From Micractinium sp. NFX-FRZ (lineage: Eukaryota; Chlorophyta; Trebouxiophyceae; Chlorellales; Chlorellaceae): a stretch of 64,000 nucleotides of DNA. The notes below the pieces were generated by a model, which was not told where the DNA came from, did not search any database, and saw only the letters and a program-made list of their open reading frames with translations. The DNA lies in assembly GCA_029339195.1 (NCBI GenBank), contig JAPTJF010000065.1, positions 124,001 through 188,000 of the forward strand. The letters run 5' to 3'. Position 1 is the first letter of the stretch. Every line of letters starts with the position of its first letter. Shown piece after piece: positions 1 to 13,300 of this stretch. The translations under genes and the position numbers were made by a program.

Positions 1-1148
1 GTTCTCCCGCCCGCTCACATTAAGATGCTCCCGCTGCTCTCAGCAGCTCCGCGCTGCTGCGGCCCCAAAGATGAGGACTTTCTGCTTCATGCTGTGCAGG
101 GCACGCAGGTGGGGCATGCCCTGCAGCTGCGCAGGGCAATATGGTGGTCGGCGGGCACTTTGGGTGCACATGTAGGGAGGAAGCCAGTGTGCTGCCAGCG
201 CAGTGCGGTTGGCGGCAGCTGGCCACCTTCTTCCAGGTGGTAGCTACCTATAGGCCTGCTTTGCCTACCACCTACGATTCCATGCGCACGCAAGCAGGCA
301 GGCAGGCAAGCAAAGCTGGCCACATGCCCAGGAGGTAGAGTGAGCTGCGCACAGCTTGTGAGCGGCGCCTGTTGCAAAGGGTATCCCGCCTACCTGCACA
401 GCGTCGGTGGCGGTGATAATACAGATGGCGCTGAGGAGCCATCCAGGCGATATGGCAAGGCCCGGGCAAGGTCATCGGCATTTGCATACGCTTGGGCTGG
501 AGGCAGAGCTGCCGCTGGCATGAAGGGGTATCTGAGGGGTTCGAAGCCGCCCATGGGACGGTGTAGTAGATCCTCCCAATTTGACAGGTGGCATGACCCT
601 CACCGATTTGACAGGTCGAGGATAGAGGTTGACAGTGGTTTCAGAGTCTGGGCTGCTCGAAGCGGATTCGCCTGCTGTGCCAAAGCTCAAATCCCACCGA
701 CAGGGGCACGGCTGGCCAGCGCTCACCAGGACGGGCCTGTCCTGGGCACGTGCGGCACCGTGCGAACTCCACAGGTGAACGGTTGCTGCCGCCCGGCAGC
801 CGGATCAAGTCTTCCCAGCCTCTATGTAGACCTTGTCGGACCACTAAAGGGAGGGCGTCGACGTCGGTGGTATATGCCCCAAAATTTTGCAAGTACCATC
901 CATGGGGCTAAGACAGCGTCAGGCAGCCAGTGGGGGGCACGTGCCTCTTACGGGTTGCCGCCAGCCGGAGGAGCCACGGGCAGGCCTTGCGGGACCGTAC
1001 GCGGGGGGACGTCGGAGGCAGCTGCCCCAAGTACCATGGTTCGCTGGCCAGGAGCCGGTGCCCCAAGCACTGGTCAGCGAACTGGTGCCACTCTGGAGTG
1101 CATCTTACGGCCCTGGAACTCACAGTGCATCGCTCACTCGCCCAAAAA
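1..1148. other. 5' flank with no convincing gene
   Basis: No reading frame here has recognisable coding character. The longest plus-strand open frame (about 340-1,314) runs into the signal-peptide exon of the next gene in a different frame, and is Gly/Arg/Ser-rich without family motifs. Around 815-880 one frame reads YVDLVGPLKGG, which resembles the start of a retroelement integrase core (VDLVGPL), but no DDE residues or zinc-binding motif can be followed. An 11-base element (atttgacaggt) occurs twice between about 578 and 615. The segment probably contains the promoter and 5' UTR of the giant secreted gene. Confidence 0.4.
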
Positions 1149-1332
1149 ATGCCTCTGCGCTGCAGCCTACCTGGTCACATGGGGCCGCCAGCGGCGCCGC
1201 GCCCGGCAGCGACCAAGCTGGTGGGCATACTCCTGGTGCTCGTTGTTGGCTGTGCAGCGCAGATACAATGCCCGGCTGACATGGATCCATGCATCCTTGT
1301 CGGTGCAAACATAACGCTATCCAACACTGCGG
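1149..1332 (+). other. Signal-peptide exon of the giant secreted gene
   Basis: The first exon encodes a short basic/Pro-rich start, a hydrophobic core (KLVGILLVLVVGCAA) and a likely cleavage after Ala. It then enters the mature region with PADMDPCILVGANITLSN and ends in phase 1 at a GTGAG donor. The next exon (about 1,685-1,728) continues in phase with GATLVERGQDLE, and the following one (about 2,163-2,343) with YADVVTIRGTFSLAG. This establishes entry into the secretory pathway for what follows. Confidence 0.75.
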
Positions 1333-4300
1333 GTGAGAAGGCATGCTACTGCCTGGGAGCGCAAGCCCGGTGCAGCTGCGAGCGAGGCGCGGTGTGCGGC
1401 GCAAGGCGCAACGTGCTTTTGCTTGCCTTCGGGGAAGCACAGCTGCTTGTGAGGTGACTGTGCAGCTGCCGATGATGCGCGATTAGGCAGGCAATGGGTG
1501 TGATGACTACCTGCCGGCTTTCCGGGCTTAATCTTTGCCTGTCCTTAGCTAAGGCATTGCTTTATGACAGACGACTGCCCGCGCGTGGCAGCCGGGTACA
1601 TACTGCTTTGCGGCCACTCTGGCATATCACCTGCAGCAGCGCACACCCCGTCACATTACTTTTCTGCGTCTCTTGCTTCCATGCAGCTGCCGGCGCAACC
1701 CTGGTGGAGAGGGGCCAGGACCTTGAGGTGAGAGGCAGCCAGCGTTGTCACCGAGGGCGGGCACGCTCAGCTGTGGGCGGCAAGTGTGCAGAGCAGCGTC
1801 AAACATCTTGTGTGGATGGGGAGGCGACTGAAGCTGGATGAGAGCAGGAGCACCGAAAGCCTGTTAAAACTTCCTCAAGTGCCAATCAAGTGCCCCCAAC
1901 ATGCTCGCCCACCAGCGGCCTGCCGATCCCCTGCCAGCCTGTGCGCCCGCATGCCAGCCCTCTACAATGCATGCCTCTACGCCTGAAGGCTTGCATGTAG
2001 CACACATACTTCCTGCACATGTGCATGCCCACACATTTGTGAAATTGCCCATGCATCTGCCCATCGACACCCCCTCTGCTCCAAAGATCTCAACAGCTAC
2101 CCCCCACTCCCTTCGTCCTCCTTCCCGCCGGCCGGCCTGCTTGTTGCCCACCAACTGTGCAGGTGTACGCTGACGTGGTTACCATTCGCGGCACCTTTTC
2201 CCTGGCCGGCATTGCTGAACAATTCGGCGATTATCTGGCGAGTGTATCCAGTTCTTCTAGCATCATCTCTCGAGCAAACAAGTTGAAGATTGTGGCGCGT
2301 CGCCTGGTGTGTGCCACCACAACCTGCACCATCGACACCTCTGGTGAGTGACCTGCAAGAGGTGCAGCTCGGCAGTGCTTTAGTAAATATCGACGCTAGT
2401 TGGCCCTTAATCTTGGACAGCGTTTTACAATGCATTGCATACACTAGCAGCATAAACACGCCACCGTGTAGGCTGTGTTCAGCATTGCAGCTAGCACCGG
2501 GGCAACCCCCCTCCCGTTCTTCCTTCTTGCTTGCTAACCCTGGTTTATTGCGTTCCAGTCTTGTGCTGCCCCTGTTGCCCCGACACCACTCCCACTTGTC
2601 TCACGGCCCCCTATCCCAAGGCATGCCGCCCCCCGCCCTATGTCTCCCGCAGACCTCTTGGCACGCCGATTTTGCCGCAGCATGGCTCGTGGCTGGGTCC
2701 CGGCCTCTGGCCCCTTCTCCTTACAATGTCTCCCACCACCGGCACTCGCGTCTTGCTCTGCCTCTTCACTGCACCTTCTACCTTTGCCATGCCGCCAGCC
2801 CTCCCTGCCCCCGGCCTGCCCTTCTTGGGCCCATTGTCACCAGCCCAAGCCCACCTTGCAGGCGCAGAACATGCCAGCACTGCTCTCCGCTCTTCCCCCG
2901 GGGCATTGTCAATCTTCGGCCAGAGCCTCCCAACGGTTGAGTTCATTCATACTGTTGACACAGGTGTCCCATGCAACCCTCCCCCACTTCCAGGAGGCAA
3001 TGGTTATGACTGGGGAACCTATCAAGCTCCAAACTTACGGAATGGTGAGACTTGAAATAGACCCCCCCGGGAGGCCTTTGCTTGCGCTTGTCTGCCTTGC
3101 CTTGCTCCCTGTCAGCCCGTTGCATCGATCCAGCCTGCTTTGCTTCCCATACTCCGTCTCACTGCTTGCAACCCTGGCAGCCCCCCGTTGTTCCAGGGGT
3201 CTGTGTCGCTTTTTGTTTGCGAAAATCAGACTGTAACCCCACAAAAGCAAAGCTTGTGAGGGTGTGCTTTGAGCACCCTGCCACCCCCCTGCCCGCTTTA
3301 GCCGTGCCCTCCTCAGTCCCTAGCTGGTGCTCCCTCTTGCAGGCTCGCAGGGTAGGGATGGTGCAGAGGGCGCGCCCATCTTGGTTCACGTGGCCCAGTT
3401 GGACCCCGGCTTCACTTTCAGGGTGAGGCATAGGGGCGCCACACCTCCGCCATTTGGGTGCCAGCCGAGATGCACATCTCCCACCCATGCACGTGGTTGG
3501 AAAACGCCGCAGCCGGACATCCGCGCGGCCGCCAGCCAGCCGCCCAACCAACCTGTCGTGGCAGCCTCCCAACTCCGCATAGGCACATGCAACGCTGATG
3601 AAGCCAGCGTGTGCACATTGCCCACAGGTTACTGACCACTTACCACACCCATGCACGGTGACCATGCGTTGCAGGCGCAGGGAGGTAATGGCGGCGGAGG
3701 CCAGGTGACTGGGGGGGGGGGGGCAGACGTGTTGGTGCCAGAGCTTTAGCTGACCCTGCCTGACCCACCACTGTCGCAGTTTTGCTCCGCATATGCAGTG
3801 GCCCACTACAATGCACCCCCCTCATGCAGATTGGTGCTGACTGTGAACCCATTCTTCTTACCTCTACTTGTATATCGCGAAGTGACGCGCCTGCACGCGG
3901 TTTCAACGGTAAGGGCCGAGTTGCATGATCACACAACGCAGCTCAGCAAGCAGGCCCCTGAGCAACACTGCTTGCATGCACACATCTAAGTCGCATTTGC
4001 CACATTGTAGCTGCTGGGCATGATGTTGACTGAACTCTTGGCCACCTGTGCAGGCATGAATGGCGCCGGGGGAAACGGAGGTCAGGTAGTGGTGCTACAG
4101 ACGGAAAGCTTTACGGACTACGCAATGCAGACGCAAGGCGGAGTTGGAGGCTACCAAACCGAACTTCCGCCTCGTAAGCAACAATGGAAGGTGCCAGCAA
4201 TGTTCATGCGCCGGCATATCAATGCCCCCCAACTTGCCTCCGTTAACATCCCCGTCATGCAGGTGTGAGATTCACTTTTGGGCCAACGATCCTGCCGCCG

Positions 4301-7300
4301 CGGGCAGCCAAGGGCGGGGTGGCCCTCAACGCGATTCCGTTGTTCTCCTCGGCAAGCTGGCTTGACGGCATTGACATTCAGGGCGGTACCGTCGCCAACA
4401 TTACTGTCCCGCCGGGCGACGTGCGGGCGTGCGCAGCTGCCACGTACTCGCACTCCTCGGGAGTAGCTTTCACTTTCCAAAAGTCTGCCGGCACGTGCAT
4501 CATCAAGTCTGTCAAGCCGGCGGCAGAAGCACAGGTGGCGGTCAACACGAGCGCTGGCATCGTCAGTGGCATTGTGCGAAGCAAAGGTGACAGCACAAGC
4601 ACTGCGAAAGCTGAACTCTCACTTGTTGCAAATCTATGCATCACGTAGAGTGCACCCGAGCAAGTGCTTGTAGATCCTCGCAGATCAAAACTTTAATTTG
4701 TGTCAGTGCCTCCTCCTTCCTTGACCTGCACTTGCAGGCGCCCCCACGCTCGCTTTCATTTGGCCTGGATATGACTTTAAGGGTGGAGATCTGAGTGCAC
4801 TCAACCCAGTCTACGCGAGTTCAGTTGAAGCCTGCGCAGGTGCAGTTCAATGCTTGCTGACCAAGCCTCCTGCACTTTGCACATACGCACTAGCCTGGCC
4901 AGATTTGGTGGTGGTGTGTGGGGTGGGGTGGGTGGGTAGTGGGCGGGGTGGGTGGGCGGGGGCAAAGTGTAGAGCCCTGATTGGCTTCTTGCAACACTCC
5001 GGGTGCCTTGGCAAGGAGGCACTCGCACGACATTACAACCCGGCAGCCAGCGAGTCGCAAGCGCGCTTGGCTCGGGTGCTGAGCCCGCTCCCTTACAATC
5101 AAATTACAAATGCAGATCTATGCCGCCTACGTGCACCAAGTGGTGCTAACCCTGGTTGCACCGCATTCACCTACATCAACGCTGGTTTGTGCTACTTGAA
5201 GAGAAGTGACGGTTTCACTGCTCGCTTGGGCAGAGGTATGGTATCAGGCAGGCCGTCGCTAGAGCGGATTTCCAAGGTCGACATACCCGCGCTGGCCCCA
5301 GGTGCGCTGCGGAGTTGAGGACCTGCACGTACTGCAGTACACGCACATGCCCCTTACTGTGAACAGTGGCACCAAGCAAGAGGTGGGGGAGCCAGGTGGG
5401 GGAGCAGTTGTTAATGAGCCCAACAGTTCGGCCAAAGCAGCCCTACTGCCGGGATCTGCTGCTAAGGCCCTCCCCCCCGCCCCTCCCCCCCGCTACCTTA
5501 TTCCCAAGGGAACTAAGCATTTCGCCTGCCCCGCTTCCTTTGCCTCCGACTCCTGTGCCAGACGTGGACACTGCCTCCAGCTGCTACTACGAGATCAACA
5601 TCAACTACGAGGGCGGCGACTTGGATGCCTCCGCCCAGCCATCCGGCGCCATCTCCGGAGGCGAGGCCGGCTGCTGCAGCCTCTGCCACGAGAATCGCAA
5701 CTGCATGGTGCGTCTTAACCCCGTGACAACAGTATCTCACAAAGGCACAATTTGGCTTGTCATGCACATGAACATCCTCACCCCGCCTCACGCACACACA
5801 TCCTCGGCTTCAGCTCTCACCACTAAACAAGCCACTAATCACCAGCCACCAAATGGTCGCCGTATGCTCAATATCACCTGGGCGGACTTTGCCCCGGAGG
5901 GTGAAGCCCCTCGCACTCTTGTTCACCAACCCACCATGCCCCACGTTCACGCACACCATCAACCTGCCCCCCTTATCGAAGCTAGCCGCCCGCCCGTCCC
6001 CCCCCCCCCGCCTGCCACGCAGGCATGGACATTGCTGGCTGGGGACCAGTGTGTGCTCAAGGGACCGACCGGTTGGAATGCACGCCGTAATGCGACTGCC
6101 CTTGCATCGGGCATGATGGTCCGCGAGGCCCCGCAACAAGTTGGCGCCATGGGTGAGGCGGCTGGTGCACAGCCCAGATGTAGATAGCCCCCCCACCCTG
6201 CCTCGCTCACCCACCCACGAAGCCAACTTCAAGCGTGCACCATCTCCAGCAAGCGGGAGTTAAGGGTGGGCCCACTGTTGGGGGTTGTGTCTAAGCACCC
6301 ATCCTCTGCGCGCAGGCTCGTTCCCTTCCTCCTCAGGACAAGCGGTGTCTTCTGCGCTGTTTGGAACGACTAACTTCGACGGAGGGGATCTTGTCGGTGG
6401 TCCAACCGCAGCCGCCACTGCCAAAAACTGTTCCCAGCAGTACGTGCGGCAAAGGATGTAAAGCGCCTGCGGTTGCTGCCGTTGGCTGGTTTGCACTTGC
6501 TGGTGCTGCCTGGGTTGCGCCTGCTGGCAATTTGAAGATTGTGTTCGTCTAACACACTCTGTCCACCTCTACCATGCAAGCAGATGCTATCAACGTGCGG
6601 GTTGTACGTCATGGACATATTCCCCAAGCGCCAAAAATTGCTATCTCAAGAATTCCAATGGGATAATGCGGGCTGACGGGAACTTCGATTCTGGACTTGT
6701 GCAAGAAAGTGAGCCCCGTGCCTTATTCTGCAAACGCTCTTGTGGGATGTGCCTGCAAGGGCGCAGCAAGGACAACAGAGCCCGGGACACTGCACTGTTG
6801 TGCAACATACGACACATTCATGTTGCTTACCTGCTCCGATGCAGCTTTGGCTGGCACAAACTCAGTGGGCGGCACTCCTGGCAGATTCTTCATGGAAATC
6901 ATTGAGGAGGTCAAACGGTGAGGCACTTGCGTTGCTTATGTATGGCCCACCGATTGCTGTCAGGCTCAGCTCTCCACCGATATCCTTGCTCGCGGCAGCA
7001 TAGCTGCATGGGATGAGGATGCACATGTACCAACTTTCCGTCCAGCTCTCCTATCCGCCACGCATCGCCCCGCACTAGCGATGCAAAGCCAGTCATTTGA
7101 CACATAGCTGCTACCCCTGGCCTCCCCTCCCCTCGGCAGCTCCTGGTTCCGCAAGGACACTGCCAAGGCCCTGTTGCAGCTGGAGTTTCTTGTCTCCGTT
7201 GTGCCCACCTGCAGCGGCACTGCGTGCCGCGCCGCAAGACGCCAGATTAACCTCATGCTGGGGCCCCTCCGCTCCGGCCTGAGCCCCTCTATCCCCTCAT

Positions 7301-10300
7301 TTAATAGCAGCACCATCATGCTGGCCTCCACTCCCACAAGCTGCCTGCAAGCCACCCAACCCGGCAGCCCACCATCGGTGACGGTGGCGCTCGTCACCAA
7401 CTGCAGCGATGCAGATATGCCGCGCCAGCTGTTCACATTGGACAGCACTGGCCGCCTGCAGCACGAGCAGAGCCGGCTGCACCTGTACGTAGCAGCCAAT
7501 GGCGCCGTGTTGCTGGGCAACCTCTCCTTGGTGTCCCTGACCAGCTCCAATGCCAGGTGTGCACCATGCTGGTGCTGGCTGGGGCAGGGCAGGCTGCCCC
7601 TCATTCCAGGCCACACCCTTACTAGCTCCCCCTGGAACCGGCCTTTGGCGCATGTGAAGCAGCTCGGGAAGGCCACCCCTGTAACACTGGCTGTTCTGAT
7701 CTTGCCAATTCGATCAGTTTGTGGGACTCAAACCCTCCCTTCCCTCGCCTCCCCTGCAGTCTGTGGCATGTGGACATCACAGGCACCATCCGCCCACGCC
7801 ACCTAGACACCAGTTGCCTAGACTCTGATGGCACTGCGTTGTCGGTCAGGCCAATAGACCAGACAGGCAACAGCACTACCCAATTGTGGACTTTGGTGGA
7901 CCGCACCTTTAGTGAGTTGCAGCATATGCACGTTGGGCAGTTGTGAGAGGGGCATCGGGGTTGTTTGAAAAGGAAGTGCAGGTTGCTGTGCTTGCCGTGC
8001 GAGAGGTAGGCTGGTACCATGCCTAAGCTCTCTCCCTTGCTGACTACTGCATGGTGCTGCATGATGGGGCGTGTGGCCCAACCTTGCTTGCTTCCCAGAC
8101 GCATCTTCCTGCTCCCGCTGCTCTCTTTGTAGATGCTGGCTCATTTCCTGAGGGTCAGATTCTACTTGCAACCAAGGAAAACCCTCCAGGGCGCTGCTTG
8201 GCGCGGTCCGCAGTGCCGGGCGTTGTGGGTGTGTCCATGACATTCTGCCTGTCCCTGCCTTTTGGGGGTGTCCAGCAGTTTGTTTACAATGCCATCTCTA
8301 GCACAATCAGCGCCTCTGATGAGCGCTGCCTCACCACAGATGCAAACCGGCGCATCGCCGGGCATCTGCCATATCTTGCTGCCTGCACGGCGTCAGGCGT
8401 CGGCCAGCAGTGGATTCCGGACACAGAGGGCCGCTTCCACACCACCCACTTCCCCTCGGGCCTGTGCCTCACAGCGGGCACAGACAACAGCACCTTGACT
8501 ACCGGGAGCTGTGCTGCCTCCTTGGCAACAACATGGACCTCAAGTGAGTGGGGTGAGGGGTTAGGGGTAGGGGGCAGCGGGGAGCCCAGAGCAATGCAGG
8601 TGGAGACGAGGTGTTGCGGGGCGGGGTGCCTTCCCGCTTATCGGTGGTGGTGCTCATGGGCGGGAGAGCACAGTAAGGAGAGAAGGGAGGCTGGAGCGAC
8701 ATGATGCGCCCCTATTGAGCCCGCACATGCGACAGCCTCTTTCCATGCCTCATGCCGGTGTCGTGCTTGCCGAGCGACAATGCCTCCATTTGCTTGCTTG
8801 AGAGCAGAGCCTCTATGTGACATCAACATAGTCACGTGGAGCAAGGTCGTCAGTGACGTATGCATCGCAAAGAACGGCTTCACCGGAGGTGGGAACATGC
8901 TAGGATGTACACAACTTTTCAGCCCGTGTGCTCACCATCCAAGGAGCCTCAACATGGAACCCGCAGGCACCCGCTGCTTGCATAACGGCCTGCATGCCTC
9001 CCCACCTTATCAAATTTACTGCTCCAACGCGCCGGCCTCTTGTGCTGCCTTGCAGGCTGCCCATTCACGCGCAGCAATCACCTGGGTGTGTGCACCGATT
9101 TGACACCCCAGGTCAGGTTCCGGAAGACTGCGTATGTCAACAAAATTGAGGCGTACATCACGGCTGATGGCGACGCTGTGGGGGCGCTGCGCCTCTCCTA
9201 CTCCTCCGGCACTGGCAGGGACATTGTGGGGGACGATAGCCTGGTGTTGGGCTCCGGCAATGGGCCTGCCTCTGTACTCGTCTTGGACAGCCCTGTGGTG
9301 CAGCTGCGGTAAGCAAAGCCTTGTGCTTTGGCCGTTGCGCTGCAAGCGGGCTGGATGGGGCTTGGCCTACACGTTGCTAAGCTACGCTTAGTCGTACGTG
9401 CGCAACAACTACCTGCGTGCAGCCCGCATATCCTCCTCTACCATCCTTCTAACCATGATTTCTGACCAATGTCGTGTGTCTGCAGCATGTGGTACAGCAA
9501 GTCCTTGGACGCTGACAACAGAGTCCGCATTGGCCGCCTGTGAGTTGCTGCATGGGTGCGGTATGTTGTGCTGCAAAAGCGCCATGCATGCTGTGTACTT
9601 GGGTGGGCAATAGGCTGGTTTGCTGGCTGGCTTGGGCTGTTCCACTTGAGCTGAAGCTGGCCAGTGCAACACATACTTTGGCTCTGTGTCTTGTGTGGCT
9701 ATCAAACCTGTGGCACCTGTTTGGGTGACACACCATGCATCCTCCCGACCGCTGCAGCTACATCGGGTTGCTAGAGGCTTCCAAAGTGCTGGATGTGGGC
9801 GACAGGGACAAGTACCCCATGTCCTCGCCAGACATGGTGGCCATGTACGATGAGGATGACGTGGCGCCTGCTACAGGCTTGGGCGCCGTCATGGGGGTGT
9901 ACTACACCACCTGGGAGAGGAACGGGCGCCCCGCTGCCCTCAACTCCATCGGCCTGTTGGTGCCCAGCAAGCCCACCAACATGGTGTATACACTAGATTT
10001 GCCACCCATTGACCCAACTAAGTTGGAGTCCCAAGCCATGACGGCCCTGCAGCTGACGGTAGACAACAGCAAGAACAGGCGACAGACCCAGGTGGGTGGC
10101 TCGCTACTGCAGGGGGGGGGGCACATGCAAAATAAGGCACCGGCGTGGCCACTGTGACTGTGACAACTCGCCTTCCTTTTAAAGGACTGATATAGCTACA
10201 TTGACGGCAGCTCAAATCGAGGGGGCACACGCACGCACGCGCATAGTTTTTGCTGCAGGGTTGGGAAACTACACTCAATGCACTCATTGTGCGCTCACTC

Positions 10301-13300
10301 CTATTCTCGCCGATGTCGAGGGTGCCAGCCATCCTCACTCTTTTCACCCAGGACACGCCTATCCCCCCTTCCCCTCCCAGCTGGTCCTCCCTTGGTGCAA
10401 CTTGTGTTGCTCTTCAGCAGCGCCCGTTATAGCCTGCCCCTTCAGCCTGGGCTGCCCAACTTCCGGCCACCTGCACGCATGCCAACCGTGGTTGTGCGCA
10501 TCACATGTGCCCGTTCCCTGCGCCCACTGTAGGTTGTGTGCCCTTCGTGGGAGCAAACTATCACTACCGGCTACAGATTTGAGCGCTCACAGGAAGAGTC
10601 AAAGTGAGTCAATCTGTGAAGCGTTTCTGGCAAGTAGCAGCTTGATGCCAACGTGAGGTGCTGGTCGGCGGGGGGCTGTGGACACCATGAACACCAAAAG
10701 CTTAAGATGTGCTTACAAGTTCCCTCGAGGTGTGGATCTGTGTTTGTGGTGAAGCTTTTCTACCGGTTGACTCAAGGTGCTTGCCGAGAGGGCGAAGCAG
10801 GTGCTCGCTCATCATGGCGTGTGAAGGCCTAAAACGCGGCGGCAGCGATGTAGGCGGACAGTCCAGCGTGCGGCGGCGCAAGGCTAGGAGGGTGCAGCGT
10901 GCTATGCCGATGCACTGTTTCGAGTCTCAACGTGTATTTTTGTTTTTTGTTGCAGCTGCACGTATCAAGGCGCGCAAGCCCTTCCTAAGACAAGGAGTCC
11001 TTGCTTGCCCTGCAGGCTACAAAAATTCGCTTGGGAGACTGGGCAGGACATTGGGATCAAGGCCTGCTTCTCAGCAGGAATTCCGTTCACAAGGTGGGCA
11101 CGAGATCCCCTTTCTCCAGGCGGGGTGCGGGGATGGCAGCAGCATTTGGATGCCTGCTGTCTATTGGACTAAGCCGCCGCTGCTGTGCGCGCCCACGGCA
11201 TGACTGCATGCATCAATGGGAGCCCTCAATGCCCCTCTCCACCCACCCCAATTTTTGCCTTATAGTGTGAAATCAGGGTGGGAGGTCAGCACGAACCTGA
11301 ACTGGGGTTTGTCTGGAAGCAAGGAGTTCTCCAGCACGACCATACAAACGACCGAAGTCACCGATGAGGTACGCATGCTGGCTGCGTGTTGCATGAGGGG
11401 GGTCATAGCAGTGTAACCCAGCCAAAAGGCAGCAGTAGAGAGGGTATTCCGTGTTGGGCTGCTTTTGAAAGGGCGAAGGTGGCAACGTGCCCAGTTCAAT
11501 TGCGCCCGAGGAAGAGAGAGTACCTGGAGGTGACCCTCGTTGTGTTGCTCTAACGGCTCTTCTAAGCCTCCCGCCCTCCATTTTGCAGGTGTCCACAACC
11601 ATTTCAATGCCAAGCCAGGTGCGCTGCTGCCTGGCTGGTCGGGTGGGTTGTTGTGTGCCTGGTCGCCCCACCTTGAACTTACACACTGCAAGGCTAGCTA
11701 TCCCGTTGCAGACTTTCTTCCTAGGCCCAGGCGAGGTGGGCAGATGCACTGGCCTGTACGCCAAGATGGTGACAGATCTAGAGTGTAAGTCTACGGCAGC
11801 ACAACAATTTGCTAGGGGATGCATATGGTGATGTGGTGCATGTGCTACTGTATCAGCTGTGGCTTTGGCTAGGTTTAGCCGCAGCAGCACAAGCCCGCGC
11901 TGACACGGGATGCTGCAGACTTCTCCGCATGCGCCTAACAGGCACTGCACCTGGTCCCACAGCACAAAGCGCAACTTGCCGGCTGGCTTGTGCTGATGAG
12001 AAGTAGTCGTTACTCGCACTGGCATCTCTGTTTCCTAAGCGAAGCACGCCTTTTCACAGCTGTATGCCGCCCCAACACGCTTGTGGGGCCAGCAGCTATG
12101 CCACACCATGGATCCCCCTTCCCCATACCCCCTGCAGACACCAGCACCTTGATCATGAACTTCCCTTCGGAGCCTGGGATGAGCAACACGCCGATCTACA
12201 AGCAATCGTGGTGCGTGCACCTGGTTGGGACTTGAGCTCGCAAGGTGGCCAATGCACAACACCGCTATCATGGCCTACCTAAAACTGTCACGATTTTTCT
12301 TCAACCCTCGCGTCACTCGCCCGCAGGAAGGGGACCTTCAGGAGCGTGAATGTAACGGCAGGCTTCACTGGCTTCAGCAGCACGTTTGCTGTTGGTCAGT
12401 GCGTCAAGGGAGCAGCATGAGAGTGCACTGTGCGCACAGTGCAGCGCTACACCGCATGAGCGCATTAGGGCCTAGGGGTCAGCATGTGCATGCCCCTGTA
12501 CAAGCATGGGCTACTGCTCATGCCCCGGTTTGCTGTCATGCCATTGCCGCAGCACCGCCCTCGCCTCCACCGTTTTCGCCGCCGCCCCCACCGTATGGCC
12601 GCTCCATCGAGGCCGGGAGCTTCATCCGAGACATTGTGGTGATGGCCGGCACGGGGTACCCCGGCATCTGCCCTCGCACGTACACTTGGGTGGGTGACTG
12701 GGGCCCACTGAAAGGATGCAGGTCCTGGTTCTTCAGCATGCTCTGTGCATGTTCGCCTAGGTGGCTTGGGGCCCCCCTCCCGGGAGGGATCAGGAAATGC
12801 ATGGGGCAAAAGAGTGCGTTCCCCTGCGGGCTAACTCACTGTGAACCTGCGTCAAATCCTAACAGGTGGAGCACAACCTCAATGGCCCCGGAGAGCCAGC
12901 TGGACGTCAGCCGCTGTATGCCTGCTACCAAGCAGCAGCCGCTGCCGAATTCTTAAGCTCGCGCTTCATCGCCGACTTAACGGTCACAACCGGGCAGACT
13001 GAGGATGACGCCGTTTGTCCAGCCGGCTTTGCCCGTCTGCCCAGCGATCTGAATGACGGTGCTGGCGGCTGGTTTGTGTTCTTCTGTGCGCTCTACATCC
13101 CCAAACCCTCTGGCTCTATGCTCCAAGATTTCGAGGTGTCTAACATACAAGCCTGCCGCACAGGTTACGCCCTAGCCAGCAACCAGAACATGAACCGCGG
13201 CGTGCCCAACTCCTCCCTTCTCTTCCTGTGCAAGCGGTTGACAGGTGCGGTGGCAGCGGTGGGGGATGGCGGCCAAGATGCAGGGGGCTGGCTGGCAGGT

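Noticed and set aside
340..1314. 324-codon open frame on the plus strand
   Set aside because: Low-complexity, no start context or motif, and it overlaps the signal-peptide exon in another frame.
6966..7676. 236-codon open frame on the minus strand
   Set aside because: It is antisense to the ricin-B-like exon, which has clear lectin motifs.
11273..12025. 250-codon open frame on the minus strand
   Set aside because: It overlaps phase-consistent exons of the aerolysin-type domain on the plus strand and has no family signature.
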